Positions 48,001-57,268 are shown, counted from the stretch's first letter. The stretch: DNA of 64,000 bases from JAKALX01 sp964508715 (GCA_964508715.1 CAZDUX010000004.1:124001-188000); one strand, 5' to 3'. The notes: generated by a model from the letters alone, not told the origin. Made by a program: numbers and translations.

Positions 48001-48384
48001 CGGCCACCTCCGCCGTGTGTCCCGTTGAGTGGGGCATTATCGCACGCAGCCGGAGCAGTGCCGCGTGGTTAGCGGAGCCGCTGACGTCCCTCACCCCGTT
48101 CTCCAGCGTTCCATCATCACGCATGTCGTGGATGACACCGCCGCGGTGATGACCACCCGGTTTATCGGGTCCGTGCACCCGGCGAGGATCGGTGTTGGCA
48201 TGTCGCCGTGCCAACCACCCGGCGGTGTCCCGGCCACCCGGCCACGGGTATCTCGTCTACGCTCATCCCGGGCCGATCATGACATATCGCTCCGCGCCCA
48301 TCGCCACGACAAGGCGAAGTGAAGCCCTCGCCCGCCCAGTCCGTAGCCCTCTCGTCACGTACGATCGAAGGCCCGGAGGTGTCC
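48001..48384. other. intergenic region, no gene recognised
   Basis: These 384 bases separate the minus-strand HTTM operon from the plus-strand synthetase gene. Both promoters should lie here. I find no supported coding frame, hairpin terminator or repeat in it. Confidence 0.45.
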
Positions 48385-49791
48385 ATGTCGCACGAGGTTG
48401 TCCGCCAGCTCCAGCCGGTCTTCAAGCCGAAGTCAGTCGCCATCATCGGCGCGAGCAATAACCCGACCAAGTGGGGTGGCATGGTGATGAACCGTGCCCT
48501 TTCGTGCGGCTTCCGTGGCCAGATCTACGCCGTCAACCCGCGCGAGGATGAAGTCTGGGGACTCAAGGCCTACGACACGGTTCTCGATATCCCCGGCGAG
48601 GTCGATCTCGCCGTCTTCACCATCCCCGCCGAGCATATGCCGCGCGCCATGCAGGAGTGCGTCCAGAAGGGTGTCCCCGGCGGGCTCATCATCTCGGCCG
48701 ACTTTGCCGAGACCGGCGCCCGCGGCCGCGAACTCCAGGACGAGACGGTGAAAATCGCCCGCGAAGGCGGACTCCGCTTCATCGGCCCCAACGGCAACGG
48801 CATGTGGACCTCCGCCGTGAATCTCAACATCTCGCCCCTCCCCACGCCCCCGCGCGGTGGCCTCGCCTTCATCAGCCAGAGCGGGATGTTCGGGGGAGTC
48901 GCGATGCGCGCCGCCGAGACCATGAGCTTTGGGCTCAGCGCCTTCGTGAGCATCGGCAACCAGGCCGACCTCACCGCCTCCGATTACCTCGAATACCTCG
49001 CCGAGGACGACCACACCCGCGTCATCACCCTCTATGTCGAGGGCCTCAAGGATGGCCGCCGCTTCGCCGAAGTTGCGCGCCGTGTGAGCCGCAAGAAGCC
49101 CATCCTGGTCCTCAAGGGCGGCCGTTCGCAGCAGGGCGCCCGCACCACGCTCTCGCACACCGCCTCAATCGCCGGGGAGGACCGCGTTTTCGATGGCATG
49201 TGCCGCCAGTCTGGTGTCATCCGTGTCCAGCAGCTCGAGCACCTTTTCATCATGGGGAAGGCGCTTCTCGGGCAGCCGGTTGCTCGCGGGCCCCACATCA
49301 GCCTCATCGGCAATGGCGGCGAGAACGTCGTTGGTGTCGATACGCTCGTTTCGCTCGGCCTCGAAGTCCCTGAGTTCCATGAAGCCGACAAGCTCGCCCT
49401 CAAGGAGATGCTTCCGCCGCACGCGCCGGTCCCCCAGAACCCGGTGGACTTCGCCGCTGGCGCTGTCGGAGTCGAAGAGGAAGTCGCTGTCGTGGCGAAA
49501 CTCGCCTCGCTCGAGAACATCGATGGCATCATCACCGGGGTTCCCCGCGAGCGAACCCTGAGCAAAGGCACCCTTGCCGAGCAGAAGAAAGCGATCATTA
49601 CAGCGCTCGATGACTTCTGCCGCATTCCCGAGCGCACGGGCACGCCCATTATCGCCCGCACATTCGGCCCCTCTGCGGTTGCCGACGAGTTGCTCAAGGC
49701 CGCGAAGATCCCCGTCTACGAAACCACCGAGCAGTGTGCCCTCGCCATGTATGCCCTCGTCCGCTACGGCCAGATCCAGCGCGGCGAGTGA
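48385..49791 (+). CDS. acetate-CoA ligase (ADP-forming) alpha-like subunit
   Basis: A 468-residue CoA-binding/acyl-CoA synthetase subunit. GGAGGT sits four bases before the ATG. The N-terminal CoA-binding domain (VFKPKSVAIIGASNNPTKWG, then RGQIYAVNPREDEVWGLKAY) is followed by the succinyl-CoA-synthetase-like ligase domains, with the phosphohistidine site LSHTASIAGEDRVFDG. Length agrees with the alpha chain of ADP-forming acyl-CoA synthetases. No ATP-grasp beta subunit is adjacent, so the partner is elsewhere or the enzyme works differently. It would link acyl-CoA cleavage to ATP synthesis, fitting the acyl-CoA genes nearby. Confidence 0.85.
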   Translation: MSHEVVRQLQPVFKPKSVAIIGASNNPTKWGGMVMNRALSCGFRGQIYAVNPREDEVWGLKAYDTVLDIPGEVDLAVFTIPAEHMPRAMQECVQKGVPGGLIISADFAETGARGRELQDETVKIAREGGLRFIGPNGNGMWTSAVNLNISPLPTPPRGGLAFISQSGMFGGVAMRAAETMSFGLSAFVSIGNQADLTASDYLEYLAEDDHTRVITLYVEGLKDGRRFAEVARRVSRKKPILVLKGGRSQQGARTTLSHTASIAGEDRVFDGMCRQSGVIRVQQLEHLFIMGKALLGQPVARGPHISLIGNGGENVVGVDTLVSLGLEVPEFHEADKLALKEMLPPHAPVPQNPVDFAAGAVGVEEEVAVVAKLASLENIDGIITGVPRERTLSKGTLAEQKKAIITALDDFCRIPERTGTPIIARTFGPSAVADELLKAAKIPVYETTEQCALAMYALVRYGQIQRGE

Positions 49792-49860
49792 CGCCCGGCC
49801 CCTCATCACTCATCATCGTGGCGCGCCTGATAGACTCGCCCAAACGCACCCGAAGGAGCA

Positions 49861-50877
49861 ATGCCAATGCGCGTCGATGCCGGCCTCAATGCTGCTGACC
49901 TCGCGAGTGTTCCCGAGCGAATCCGGGCCCTCGAGGATGCCGGCTACGACGGGGCGATGACCGCCGAAACCGCCAACGACCCGTTCTTTCCGCTGCTCCT
50001 CGCCGCCGAGCACTCCCGGCGCATCGAGCTCATGACCTCGATTGCGGTCGCCTTTGCCCGCAATCCCATGCTCCTCGCGAACATCGGTCACGACCTCAAT
50101 GCCTATTCGAAGGGCCGCTTCATCCTCGGTATCGGCTCCCAGATCCAGCCCCACATCAACAAGCGCTTCTCCATGCCATGGAGCCATCCCGCTGCACGGA
50201 TGCGCGAGTTCATCCTCGCAATGCGCGCCATCTGGAATACCTGGTATTCCGGCGAACGGCTCCGCTTCACCGGAGAGTTCTATACGCACACCCTGATGAC
50301 GCCGATGTTCACCCCGGCGAACACCCGGTACGGCGCGCCCCGCGTCCTCCTTGCTGCCGTTGGCCCGGTGATGACAGAGGTCGCCGGTGAGGTCGCGGAT
50401 GGCCTCATCGCCCACGCCTTCACCACGAGGAAGTACCTCACCGAGGTCAGCCTGCCGGCCCTCGAGCGCGGCTTCGCCAAGTCGGGCCGCAAGCGTGCCG
50501 ACTTCCAGATCTCCTATCCCGCGTTCGTCGTTACCGGCCAGAGCGAGGAAGCGTTCCGCCGCCAGCGCACGGCAGTCTGCAAGCAGATCGCCTTCTATGG
50601 CTCCACCCCCGCCTACAAGCCGGTGCTCGACCTCCACGGTTGGGGCGAACTCCAGCCCGCCCTCAACGAGCTCTCGAAGCGTGGCGAGTGGGACGCGATG
50701 GGCGAACTCATCACCGATGACGTCCTCGATGCGTTCGCCGTCGTCGCTCCTCCCGACCAGGTTGTCGGCGCTGTCAAGGCGCGCTATGGCGGCCTCGCCG
50801 ACCGTATCAGCCTCGCGCTCGACTTCCTTCCCGAAGAGAAGCGCCGGACCGCGATGGGTGAACTCCAGCAGTCATGA
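49861..50877 (+). CDS. luciferase-like F420-dependent oxidoreductase (TIGR03617-like)
   Basis: A 338-residue TIM-barrel LLM-class oxidoreductase. AAGGAGCA is at the ribosome site. The fold markers are VDAGLNAADLASVPERIRAL, DGAMTAETANDPFFPL, SIAVAFARNPMLLANIGHDL, GRFILGIGSQIQPHINKRFS and the late PRVLLAAVGPVMTEVAGEVA. The HINKRFSMPW segment with ERGFAK is typical of TIGR03617-type F420-linked enzymes. Substrate unknown. It follows the synthetase gene after 69 bases and precedes an MDR oxidoreductase, possibly one transcript. Confidence 0.88.
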   Translation: MPMRVDAGLNAADLASVPERIRALEDAGYDGAMTAETANDPFFPLLLAAEHSRRIELMTSIAVAFARNPMLLANIGHDLNAYSKGRFILGIGSQIQPHINKRFSMPWSHPAARMREFILAMRAIWNTWYSGERLRFTGEFYTHTLMTPMFTPANTRYGAPRVLLAAVGPVMTEVAGEVADGLIAHAFTTRKYLTEVSLPALERGFAKSGRKRADFQISYPAFVVTGQSEEAFRRQRTAVCKQIAFYGSTPAYKPVLDLHGWGELQPALNELSKRGEWDAMGELITDDVLDAFAVVAPPDQVVGAVKARYGGLADRISLALDFLPEEKRRTAMGELQQS

Positions 50878-50942
50878 CGCTTGCCGGCGGCCCCCCGGCT
50901 CACTGAATTCGAGGCCGCCCGGCATAACCGGTGGGAGGTACC

Positions 50943-51944
50943 GTGACCGAGAACTTGCAGGTCTTCATCGCCAACGTACCGAGCGGGCCGCTCCAGGCGA
51001 GCGATTTCGAACTTCGCCGCTCGCCCGCCCCCGCCTGCGGCCCCGGGGAGGTCCTCTGCCGCACCCTCGCGATTACCATCGGAGCCGGCCAGCGCGCCGG
51101 CCTCCAGGGAAGCGCGAGCTATGCCGGTGCACCGCGCTCCGGGGTAGTGATGGGTGGCACCGGCCTCGCCCGCGTCGAACTGTCGAACGCCGAAGGATTC
51201 GTGCCCGGCGACGTTGTTGTTGGCCCCACCGGATGGCAGGAGCTCTCGGTTCAGAAGCCGGCAGCCCTGCGCAAGGTCGAACCCGGTGTCGACCCCATCC
51301 ACTATCTCGGCATCCTCGGTGGGAATGGGATGACCGCATACTTTGGTCTGCTCGACCTCGGTAAGCCCCGCCCTGGCGAGACGGTCGTCGTCTCCGCAGC
51401 CGCCGGGTCGGTCGGCCACATGGCCGGGCAGATCGCGAAGCTGCAGGGCAGCCGGGTCGTCGGGGTCGCCGGCAGCGAGGAGAAATGCGAAACCCTGACC
51501 CGCGAGCTCGGCTTCGACGCGGCGGTGAACTACAAGACACCTGACTTTCGTGCCGCCTTCAAGGCCGCGACTCCCGACCGCATCGATGTCTACTTCGACA
51601 ACACCGGCGGCGACATCCTCGAGAGCGCCCTCTTCCGGATGAACACCCACGGCCGCATCGTCTGCTGCGGTGTCGTTAGCCAGTACGACACGACAAACCC
51701 GGGCCCGGGGCCGCGCGGAGTCCCGGGGCTGCTCGTCAACAACCGCGTTCGCATGGAGGGGTTCCTCGTTTTCGACTACGCGGCCCGTTTCGATGAGGCG
51801 AGGCGCGAAATCGCCGGCTGGATTACGAGCGGCAAGCTCCAGGCGCGCATCACCGAGTACCACGGCCTGGGCGAGGCGCCTGGCGCATTCGTCGGCCTTC
51901 TTGCCGGGAAGAACATTGGCACCACGGTCATCCGCGTGGCCTGA
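50943..51944 (+). CDS. NADP-dependent oxidoreductase (MDR, CurA/PTGR-like)
   Basis: A 333-residue medium-chain reductase of the leukotriene-B4-dehydrogenase/CurA type. The GTG at 50943 has GGGAGGTACC upstream. The nucleotide-binding region reads VVVSAAAGSVGHMAGQIAKL and GSRVVGVAGSEEKC. It continues with DVYFDNTGGDILESAL and RIVCCGVVSQYDTTNPGPGP, the usual end of the reductase branch. Zinc ligands are absent, as expected. It reduces an alpha,beta-unsaturated ketone or enoyl compound; the substrate is unknown. Confidence 0.88.
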   Translation: MTENLQVFIANVPSGPLQASDFELRRSPAPACGPGEVLCRTLAITIGAGQRAGLQGSASYAGAPRSGVVMGGTGLARVELSNAEGFVPGDVVVGPTGWQELSVQKPAALRKVEPGVDPIHYLGILGGNGMTAYFGLLDLGKPRPGETVVVSAAAGSVGHMAGQIAKLQGSRVVGVAGSEEKCETLTRELGFDAAVNYKTPDFRAAFKAATPDRIDVYFDNTGGDILESALFRMNTHGRIVCCGVVSQYDTTNPGPGPRGVPGLLVNNRVRMEGFLVFDYAARFDEARREIAGWITSGKLQARITEYHGLGEAPGAFVGLLAGKNIGTTVIRVA

Positions 51945-52022
51945 CCATCAGTCCGCCTGGGACAGGTCTCCCGATTCTTATTGTTCGAACTGCAACAACA
52001 GGTGCCATCCCTGCATCTTGTT

Positions 52023-52038
52023 GAGTGAGTGCTCACTC
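52023..52038. promoter_or_regulatory. TetR-type operator upstream of the regulator gene
   Basis: GAGTGAG (52023-52029), two bases, and CTCACTC (52032-52038) form a perfect palindrome. GAGTGAGNNCTCACTC-like sites are common TetR-family operators. It lies 16 bases before the TetR start codon, so it would sit over the promoter and block transcription of the whole exporter operon. Confidence 0.75.
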
Positions 52039-52054
52039 GTATACCGTCGAACCC

Positions 52055-52630
52055 ATGACGACTCGCGCCCCCGCACTCCCCGCCGAGGAACGGCGCTGTG
52101 CCATCATCGCCGCCGCGCTTCCGCTCTTCCTCGAACGCGGCGTGAACGTCACCTCCCGCCAGATCGCCGAGGCAGCCGGCGTCGCCGAAGGGACCCTCTT
52201 TGCAGTCTTCGGCGACAAGCAGGCCATCATCCGCGCCGCTGTCGAAGCCGCCCTCGACCCCGAACCGGCCGATCGCGCCCTTGCCGCCATTGATCGCAAC
52301 CTCCCCTTCGAAGACCAGCTCGCCGAGGCGGTGGCGATCATGCAGCGGCGGCTCTGCAATATCTGGCGCCTCGTCTCGAACGTTGGCGTCGCCGGGGCTG
52401 CACCGCCGCCTTCCAGCGTCTCCCCGGCCCTCATCAGCCTCTTCCGCGCGAGTGGATGCCCCCTTCGTAGCGACCCCGAGACGGCCGCCCACCAGCTTCG
52501 CGCGCTCACCCTCGCGGTGAGCCACCCCGCGCTCTATTCCCGCGAGCCGATGAGCCCCCGGGAGATTGTCCAGATCCTCCTCTATGGTATCCGCCTGCCA
52601 CAGGCGCCCGAGGGAGAACCCGCTTCATGA
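52055..52630 (+). CDS. TetR/AcrR-family transcriptional regulator
   Basis: A 191-residue repressor. The N-terminal helix-turn-helix reads RRCAIIAAALPLFLERGVNV, TSRQIAEAAGVAEGTLFAVF and GDKQAIIRAAVEAA. The C-terminal ligand-binding part is less conserved. The start at 52055 is chosen because an upstream GTG would place translation across the operator. It is probably autoregulated and controls the exporter genes that follow; its stop codon overlaps the first transporter start by four bases (ATGA). Ligand unknown. Confidence 0.93.
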   Translation: MTTRAPALPAEERRCAIIAAALPLFLERGVNVTSRQIAEAAGVAEGTLFAVFGDKQAIIRAAVEAALDPEPADRALAAIDRNLPFEDQLAEAVAIMQRRLCNIWRLVSNVGVAGAAPPPSSVSPALISLFRASGCPLRSDPETAAHQLRALTLAVSHPALYSREPMSPREIVQILLYGIRLPQAPEGEPAS

Positions 52631-54363
52631 TTCGCCTCCTTCGCACCTACCTCGCCCCCTATCACCGCTGGCTCCTTGCCGTCGTTGTCTTCCAGGCCAT
52701 CCAGGCGGTCGCCTCGCTCTTTCTCCCCTCGCTCAACGCCAGCATCATCGACGACGGCGTCATCAAGGGAGACACGGGCTATATCTGGCGAACCGGCGCC
52801 ATCATGCTCGGCGTCACCGCCGTCCAGGCGGCCTTTGCCATCGTTGCTGTGTACTGCGCTGCACGCCTTGCCATGGGCTTTGGCCGCGATGTCCGGACAG
52901 CCCTCTTCCGCCGTGTCATCGAATTTTCGGCGCGCGAAGTCAATTCCTTTGGCGCCCCGTCACTCATCACCCGCATCACGAACGATGTGCAGCAGGTCCA
53001 GATGCTCGTCATCACCGTCTGCACCATGGTCGTGGCGGCGCCCATCACGGTCGTCTTTGGCGTGATCATGGCGATGCGCCAGGACCTCGGCATGTCCTGG
53101 CTCCTTGGGATTAGCCTTCCGCTCCTCGTCATCATCCTTACCGTCATCGTCTCCCGCATGATTCCGCAGTTCCGCCTGATGCAGGAACGGCTCGACAGCC
53201 TGAACGGTGTCCTCCGTGCCCAGATCGTTGGAATGCGCGTGGTGCGCGCCTTCGTCCGCGAGCCCGTCGAAGAGCAGCGCTTCCACCGTGTCAACGACGA
53301 GTTGACCCACACCTCGCTCGTTGCCGGGCGGCTGATGGCCCTGATGTTCCCCACGATGTTCCTCATCGTGAACGCCTCGAGCGTCGCCGTGATCTGGATC
53401 GGCGGCCACCGTGTCGATACCGGCACGACCTCGATCGGCTCGCTCGTCGCCTTCCTTACCTACCTCACGCTCATCATGTCCGCGGTGATGATGGCAACCA
53501 TGGGCGCCATGATGGCTCCTCGGGCCGCCGTCTCCGCCGAGCGCATCCAGGATGTTCTCGATACCTTCAGCTCGGTCGTTCCACCCGCGAACCCCGTACG
53601 CAGCCTCGCTGTCCGCGGCAAGCTCGAACTTCGCGACGTCTCATTCCACTACCCGGGCGCCGAGCACTCGGTCCTGAGCCATATCTCCCTTACCTGCCTC
53701 CCGGGGCAGACAACGGCCATCGTCGGCAGCACCGGCGCAGGCAAGACAAGCCTCATCAACGTCGCTGCCCGCCTCTTCGACGTAACCTCGGGTGCGGTCC
53801 TTTTCGACGACGTTGATGTCCGCGAACTCGACCCCGAGATCCTCTGGCACCGCATCGGTATCGTTCCCCAGCGCGCCTATCTCTTCGCCGGGACCGTTGC
53901 GAGCAACCTCCGCTACGGCAAGCCCGGCGCGACTGAGGATGAGATCTGGGCCGCTCTTGAAGTCGCACAGGCCGCCGATTTCGTCCGCGCCATGCCGGGC
54001 GGTCTCGAGGCGCCTATCGTCCAGGGTGGCCTCAACGTCTCCGGCGGCCAGCGCCAGCGTCTCGCCATCGCCCGGGCGCTCGTTCGAAAGCCCGAGATCT
54101 ATCTCTTCGACGACTCGTTTTCCGCCCTCGACCTTGCGACGGATGCCCGTCTTCGCGCCGCCCTCCAATCCTACGCGAGGGACGCGACCGTTCTCATCGT
54201 TGCCCAGCGCTTCTCCTCGATCATGCACGCCGACCAGATCCTCGTGCTCGACGACGGCGAAATGGTCGGCCTCGGCACCCACGAGGAACTCCTCGAGACG
54301 TGCCCCACCTACGCCGAGATCGTCGAATCGCAGCTCGGGGAAGGGCAGGAGGTCCCGGTATGA
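52627..54363 (+). CDS. ABC exporter half-transporter with degenerate NBD
   Basis: A 578-residue fused membrane/ATPase half-transporter (type IV fold). Six hydrophobic segments lie before about residue 300. The ATPase domain has the P-loop IVGSTGAGKTSLINVA, the Q-loop in RIGIVPQRAYLFAGTV, the signature LNVSGGQRQRLAIA and Walker B EIYLFDDSFSALDLA. The catalytic Glu is replaced by Asp (FDD), the sign of the degenerate site in heterodimeric exporters such as TM287/288 and BmrCD. It pairs with the next gene, whose Walker B is canonical. Substrate unknown, though regulation by TetR suggests a drug or toxic-compound exporter. Confidence 0.93.
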   Translation: MIRLLRTYLAPYHRWLLAVVVFQAIQAVASLFLPSLNASIIDDGVIKGDTGYIWRTGAIMLGVTAVQAAFAIVAVYCAARLAMGFGRDVRTALFRRVIEFSAREVNSFGAPSLITRITNDVQQVQMLVITVCTMVVAAPITVVFGVIMAMRQDLGMSWLLGISLPLLVIILTVIVSRMIPQFRLMQERLDSLNGVLRAQIVGMRVVRAFVREPVEEQRFHRVNDELTHTSLVAGRLMALMFPTMFLIVNASSVAVIWIGGHRVDTGTTSIGSLVAFLTYLTLIMSAVMMATMGAMMAPRAAVSAERIQDVLDTFSSVVPPANPVRSLAVRGKLELRDVSFHYPGAEHSVLSHISLTCLPGQTTAIVGSTGAGKTSLINVAARLFDVTSGAVLFDDVDVRELDPEILWHRIGIVPQRAYLFAGTVASNLRYGKPGATEDEIWAALEVAQAADFVRAMPGGLEAPIVQGGLNVSGGQRQRLAIARALVRKPEIYLFDDSFSALDLATDARLRAALQSYARDATVLIVAQRFSSIMHADQILVLDDGEMVGLGTHEELLETCPTYAEIVESQLGEGQEVPV

Positions 54364-56228
54364 GCAGATTCCCCGCGGGCGGTCAGCAGGGCGCCAGGCC
54401 ACCCGAGGCCGGTGGACGCCCCGGCCAGCAGATGGGCTTCGGCATTCCGATGGAACGATCGAAGGACTTTGGCGCCACCACCCGCCGCCTTCTTCGCCGC
54501 CTCGAAAAGGAACGCGTCCTCGTCGTCATCTCCATCCTCATGACCATCACCGCGGTGACGATGAGCGTCTCGCTGCCAAAGGTGCTCGGCCATGCAACCG
54601 ACGTCATCGTTCGCGCCCTCTTCGCCCACAAAGCCATCGACTTCGGCGACCTCGGGGCCACCCTCATCTTCGCCAGCGTGCTCATGGTTGGCTCGTGGGC
54701 CTTCCAATACAGCATGTCCTACATCCTTGCCGGCGTTGTCCAGCGCACCATGTACCGGCTCCGCGCCGAAGTCGAAGAGAAGCTCAATCGCCTGCCCCTC
54801 AGCTACGTCGACAAGGCCCACCGCGGCGACCTCCTGAGCCGCGTCACCAACGACATCGACAACATCGCCCAGACGCTCCAGCAGACCCTTTCCCAGCTCC
54901 TCAGCCAGGCGCTCACCCTCACAGGCACCGTCGTCATGATGGTCTGGATCTCCTGGGAACTCGCCCTCGTTGCGATCGTCACCATCCCCATCTCGATGGG
55001 GCTGATGAAAGCCATCGCCTCCCGCTCCCGTGTTCGCTTCGTTGCCCAATGGAAGCATACCGGCGACCTCAACTCACAGGTCGAGGAAACCTTCACCGGC
55101 CACGCCATCGTCAAGGGCTTCGGACGCCAGAACGAAGTCGAGGAGGTCTTCCGTCAGACAAACGAGGAGCTCTACGAAGCCAGCTTCTCTGCCCAGTTCA
55201 TCTCCGGCATCATCCAGCCTGCCACCATGCTCATCGGCAACCTCACGTTCGTCGCCATCTCTGTCCTCGGCGGCATCCGCGTTTCCCAGGGTGGCATGAC
55301 GATCGGCGGCATCCAGGCGTTCATCCAGTACTCGCGCCAGTTCTCCATGCCGATGTCCTGGATCGCGGCCATGGTCAACCTCTTCCAATCGGGCATCGCA
55401 TCCGCCGAACGTGTCTTCGAGTTCCTCGACGCCGGCGAGCAGTCTCCCGACCTCGCCATGAATCACTTCGACGAGCCGATCCGCGGGCGCGTTGAATTTG
55501 CCAGCGTTTCCTTCTCGTATGAACCCGAAACACCCCTGATCAGCAACCTCTCGCTCGTCGCCGAACCCGGCCAGACCGTCGCCATCGTTGGCCACACGGG
55601 CGCCGGCAAGACAACCCTCGTCAACCTCATCATGCGCTTCTACGAGCTCAACGGCGGCGCCATCACCATCGATGGCCGCGATATCGCCAAAATGCCTCGG
55701 CACGAACTCCGTTCCAGGATCGGCATGGTCCTCCAGGACACGTGGCTCTTCGGCGGCACTATCCGCGAGAACATCGCCTACGGAAACCTCGATGCCACCG
55801 AGGAACAGATCCGGGCCGCCGCCCGCGCAGCCTACGTCGACCGCTTCGTCCACTCCCTTCCAGATGGCTACGACACCCGCCTCGACGATGAAGGCAGCTC
55901 CGTGAGCGCCGGTGAGCGCCAGCTCATCACCATCGCCCGCGCCTTCCTTGCCGACCGCCCCATCCTCATCCTCGATGAGGCGACCAGCTCCGTCGACACG
56001 CGCACCGAAGTCCTCATCCAGCACGCCATGGCCGCCCTTCGCTCACATCGCACGAGCTTCGTCATCGCCCACCGCCTCTCCACCATCCGAGACGCCGACA
56101 CCATCCTCGTGATGGACGGCGGACGCATCGTGGAGCAGGGTAACCACCTCGAACTCCTCGCCCGCGAGGGCGCCTACGCCGAGCTCTATAACGCCCAGTT
56201 CGCCGGCGAAATTGCCGAAGTCGCCTGA
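54360..56228 (+). CDS. ABC exporter half-transporter with catalytic NBD
   Basis: A 622-residue half-transporter, the partner of the preceding gene. The start ATG overlaps its stop codon by four bases (ATGA). A Gly/Arg/Pro-rich cytoplasmic lead (about 45 residues) precedes six membrane segments. The ATPase domain has P-loop IVGHTGAGKTTLVNLI, VLQDTWLFGGTIRENI, the signature SVSAGERQLITIA and Walker B PILILDEATSSVDTR with the catalytic Glu. The H-loop is in RTSFVIAHRLSTIRDAD. The pair should form a heterodimer with one consensus and one degenerate site. It ends an operon of three genes under the TetR operator. Confidence 0.94.
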   Translation: MSRFPAGGQQGARPPEAGGRPGQQMGFGIPMERSKDFGATTRRLLRRLEKERVLVVISILMTITAVTMSVSLPKVLGHATDVIVRALFAHKAIDFGDLGATLIFASVLMVGSWAFQYSMSYILAGVVQRTMYRLRAEVEEKLNRLPLSYVDKAHRGDLLSRVTNDIDNIAQTLQQTLSQLLSQALTLTGTVVMMVWISWELALVAIVTIPISMGLMKAIASRSRVRFVAQWKHTGDLNSQVEETFTGHAIVKGFGRQNEVEEVFRQTNEELYEASFSAQFISGIIQPATMLIGNLTFVAISVLGGIRVSQGGMTIGGIQAFIQYSRQFSMPMSWIAAMVNLFQSGIASAERVFEFLDAGEQSPDLAMNHFDEPIRGRVEFASVSFSYEPETPLISNLSLVAEPGQTVAIVGHTGAGKTTLVNLIMRFYELNGGAITIDGRDIAKMPRHELRSRIGMVLQDTWLFGGTIRENIAYGNLDATEEQIRAAARAAYVDRFVHSLPDGYDTRLDDEGSSVSAGERQLITIARAFLADRPILILDEATSSVDTRTEVLIQHAMAALRSHRTSFVIAHRLSTIRDADTILVMDGGRIVEQGNHLELLAREGAYAELYNAQFAGEIAEVA

Positions 56229-56254
56229 ACCGCCTCATCCCTGCGGGAGAACCC

Positions 56255-56282
56255 TGGCAGGCCCGGAGAGATTCGAACGCTC
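56255..56282 (-). other. tRNA 3'-end fragment (T arm, acceptor strand and CCA)
   Basis: On the minus strand GAGCG TTCGAAT CTCTC gives a T arm with one mismatch, followed by CGGGCCT, G and CCA, as at a tRNA 3' end. The matching 5' acceptor strand (AGGCCCG) is absent within 80 bases, so this is a fragment, not a gene. Such fragments are typical of attachment sites left by integrating elements. The 260 bases beyond it (56283-56541) contain no supported gene. Confidence 0.4.
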
Positions 56283-56541
56283 GACCAATGGAATTGGAAG
56301 AACCTCGCAGTCCGTCCGTTGGCCACCCACCAACTCAAGTTATCGTCAAGTTCACACTCGGTGCCAGGCATTGCGTTAGGGCTGCCTGCCAGCAAATACG
56401 TGGGATGCCGGCAAGTGCCTCGGCAAGATGCCGGCAACGCGGCGGCGGGGACTGTAGTCCTGAGCCAGTCACCCCAAGCCCAGGACCCGTTGCCCCACAT
56501 GTGCTGCCGAAGCATGAGAAGGACGACGAGCATCGACACGG

Positions 56542-56712
56542 TTATCCCTCTGCATCGTGGCCAGACAGGAACTGGACCTTAGCGATTTGCACCCGAAGCG
56601 TCGTAGAGGCGATAAGCAGCCCCAGGCCGAGTTTGGGCCGCTGCGTGGGTTCGGCGAGGAGCGCCAACCGCTCAATGGCGGCCTCGTAACCGACGAGAAA
56701 CTCCCTCCCCAC
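56542..56712 (-). CDS. possible 56-residue protein or fragment of unknown function
   Basis: A short frame starting GTG (MGREFLVGYEAAIERLALLA and ending AKVQFLSGHDAEG). It reads like a helical protein and continues open for about 40 codons upstream to a stop (EGYLRAGVPRVWPETHYGQA), without a start codon. This suggests the C-terminal end of a decayed gene. I recognise no family. The neighbouring decayed sequences (tRNA fragment, TorD remnant) make a remnant plausible. Confidence 0.25.
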   Translation of the reverse strand: MGREFLVGYEAAIERLALLAEPTQRPKLGLGLLIASTTLRVQIAKVQFLSGHDAEG

Positions 56713-56908
56713 TGCCTGCGAGGCGGCCTGGCCGTAATGAGTTTCGGGCCAAACCCGGGGAACACCGGCGCGAAGGTAACCCTCTGCACCTGAACCCGGC
56801 CAGGAGCCCGGTTCAGCAGGCGCAGGGGACGGACGGTATCAAGGCCTGATGGCACCATCGCGCTGCTCGTGGTGCGGCCCGGTGTCCCGGATAGCTTTCG
56901 CCGGTACG

Positions 56909-57268
56909 TCACATACTGGGCTGGTCGATGACCCAGCGCCACGAACCATCGGCCTGCAACCGGGCGATTTCTGCAGTAACGCGGCCGTCGGGCAGCCGCG
57001 TCGAGGTCAGCGCAAGGTCGCCACACCGTAGAACCGGCTGTGGTTGTCCGCCGGACCCTCCTGCCGGGCGCTTGCTCAGTAGCTGCCGGAACACCTCGGC
57101 GATCGCCTCATTCCCCCGGGTCTCTTCACCGGGGGGCAGAGCGAGCACTGCATCCGGCTCGTACAGGGTGGCCAGCCCGGCGAAGTCACCTGCTGCGACA
57201 AACTGGCGAAACAGGCGTGTAATGTCCTCCGGTCGCTCCGCTTTCTCTCGCCCCTCATCCATCGTCAT
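56909..57268 (-). CDS. SnoaL-like/ketosteroid-isomerase-like protein
   Basis: A 119-residue NTF2-fold protein. The pattern ITRLFRQFVAAGDFAGLATL, YEPDAVLALPPG, RGNEAIAEVFRQLL and the C-terminal strands RVTAEIARLQADGSWRWVID match small SnoaL/DUF4440-like proteins. GGGAGG precedes the ATG. The ligand is unknown. It is the second NTF2-fold gene of the window. No signal peptide is seen. Confidence 0.82.
   Translation of the reverse strand: MTMDEGREKAERPEDITRLFRQFVAAGDFAGLATLYEPDAVLALPPGEETRGNEAIAEVFRQLLSKRPAGGSGGQPQPVLRCGDLALTSTRLPDGRVTAEIARLQADGSWRWVIDQPSM

Noticed and set aside
52025..52054. GTG at 52025 as the TetR start
   Set aside because: It would place the start codon inside the operator palindrome; the ATG at 52055 gives the usual N-terminal length.
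56255..56330. A complete tRNA on the minus strand
   Set aside because: The 3' part is convincing but the acceptor stem has no 5' partner and the anticodon stem does not pair; only a fragment is reported.
56288..56689. A 133-codon plus-strand frame downstream of the ABC genes
   Set aside because: Composition is low-quality, there is no ribosome site and no motif; it overlaps a tRNA fragment and decayed sequence.
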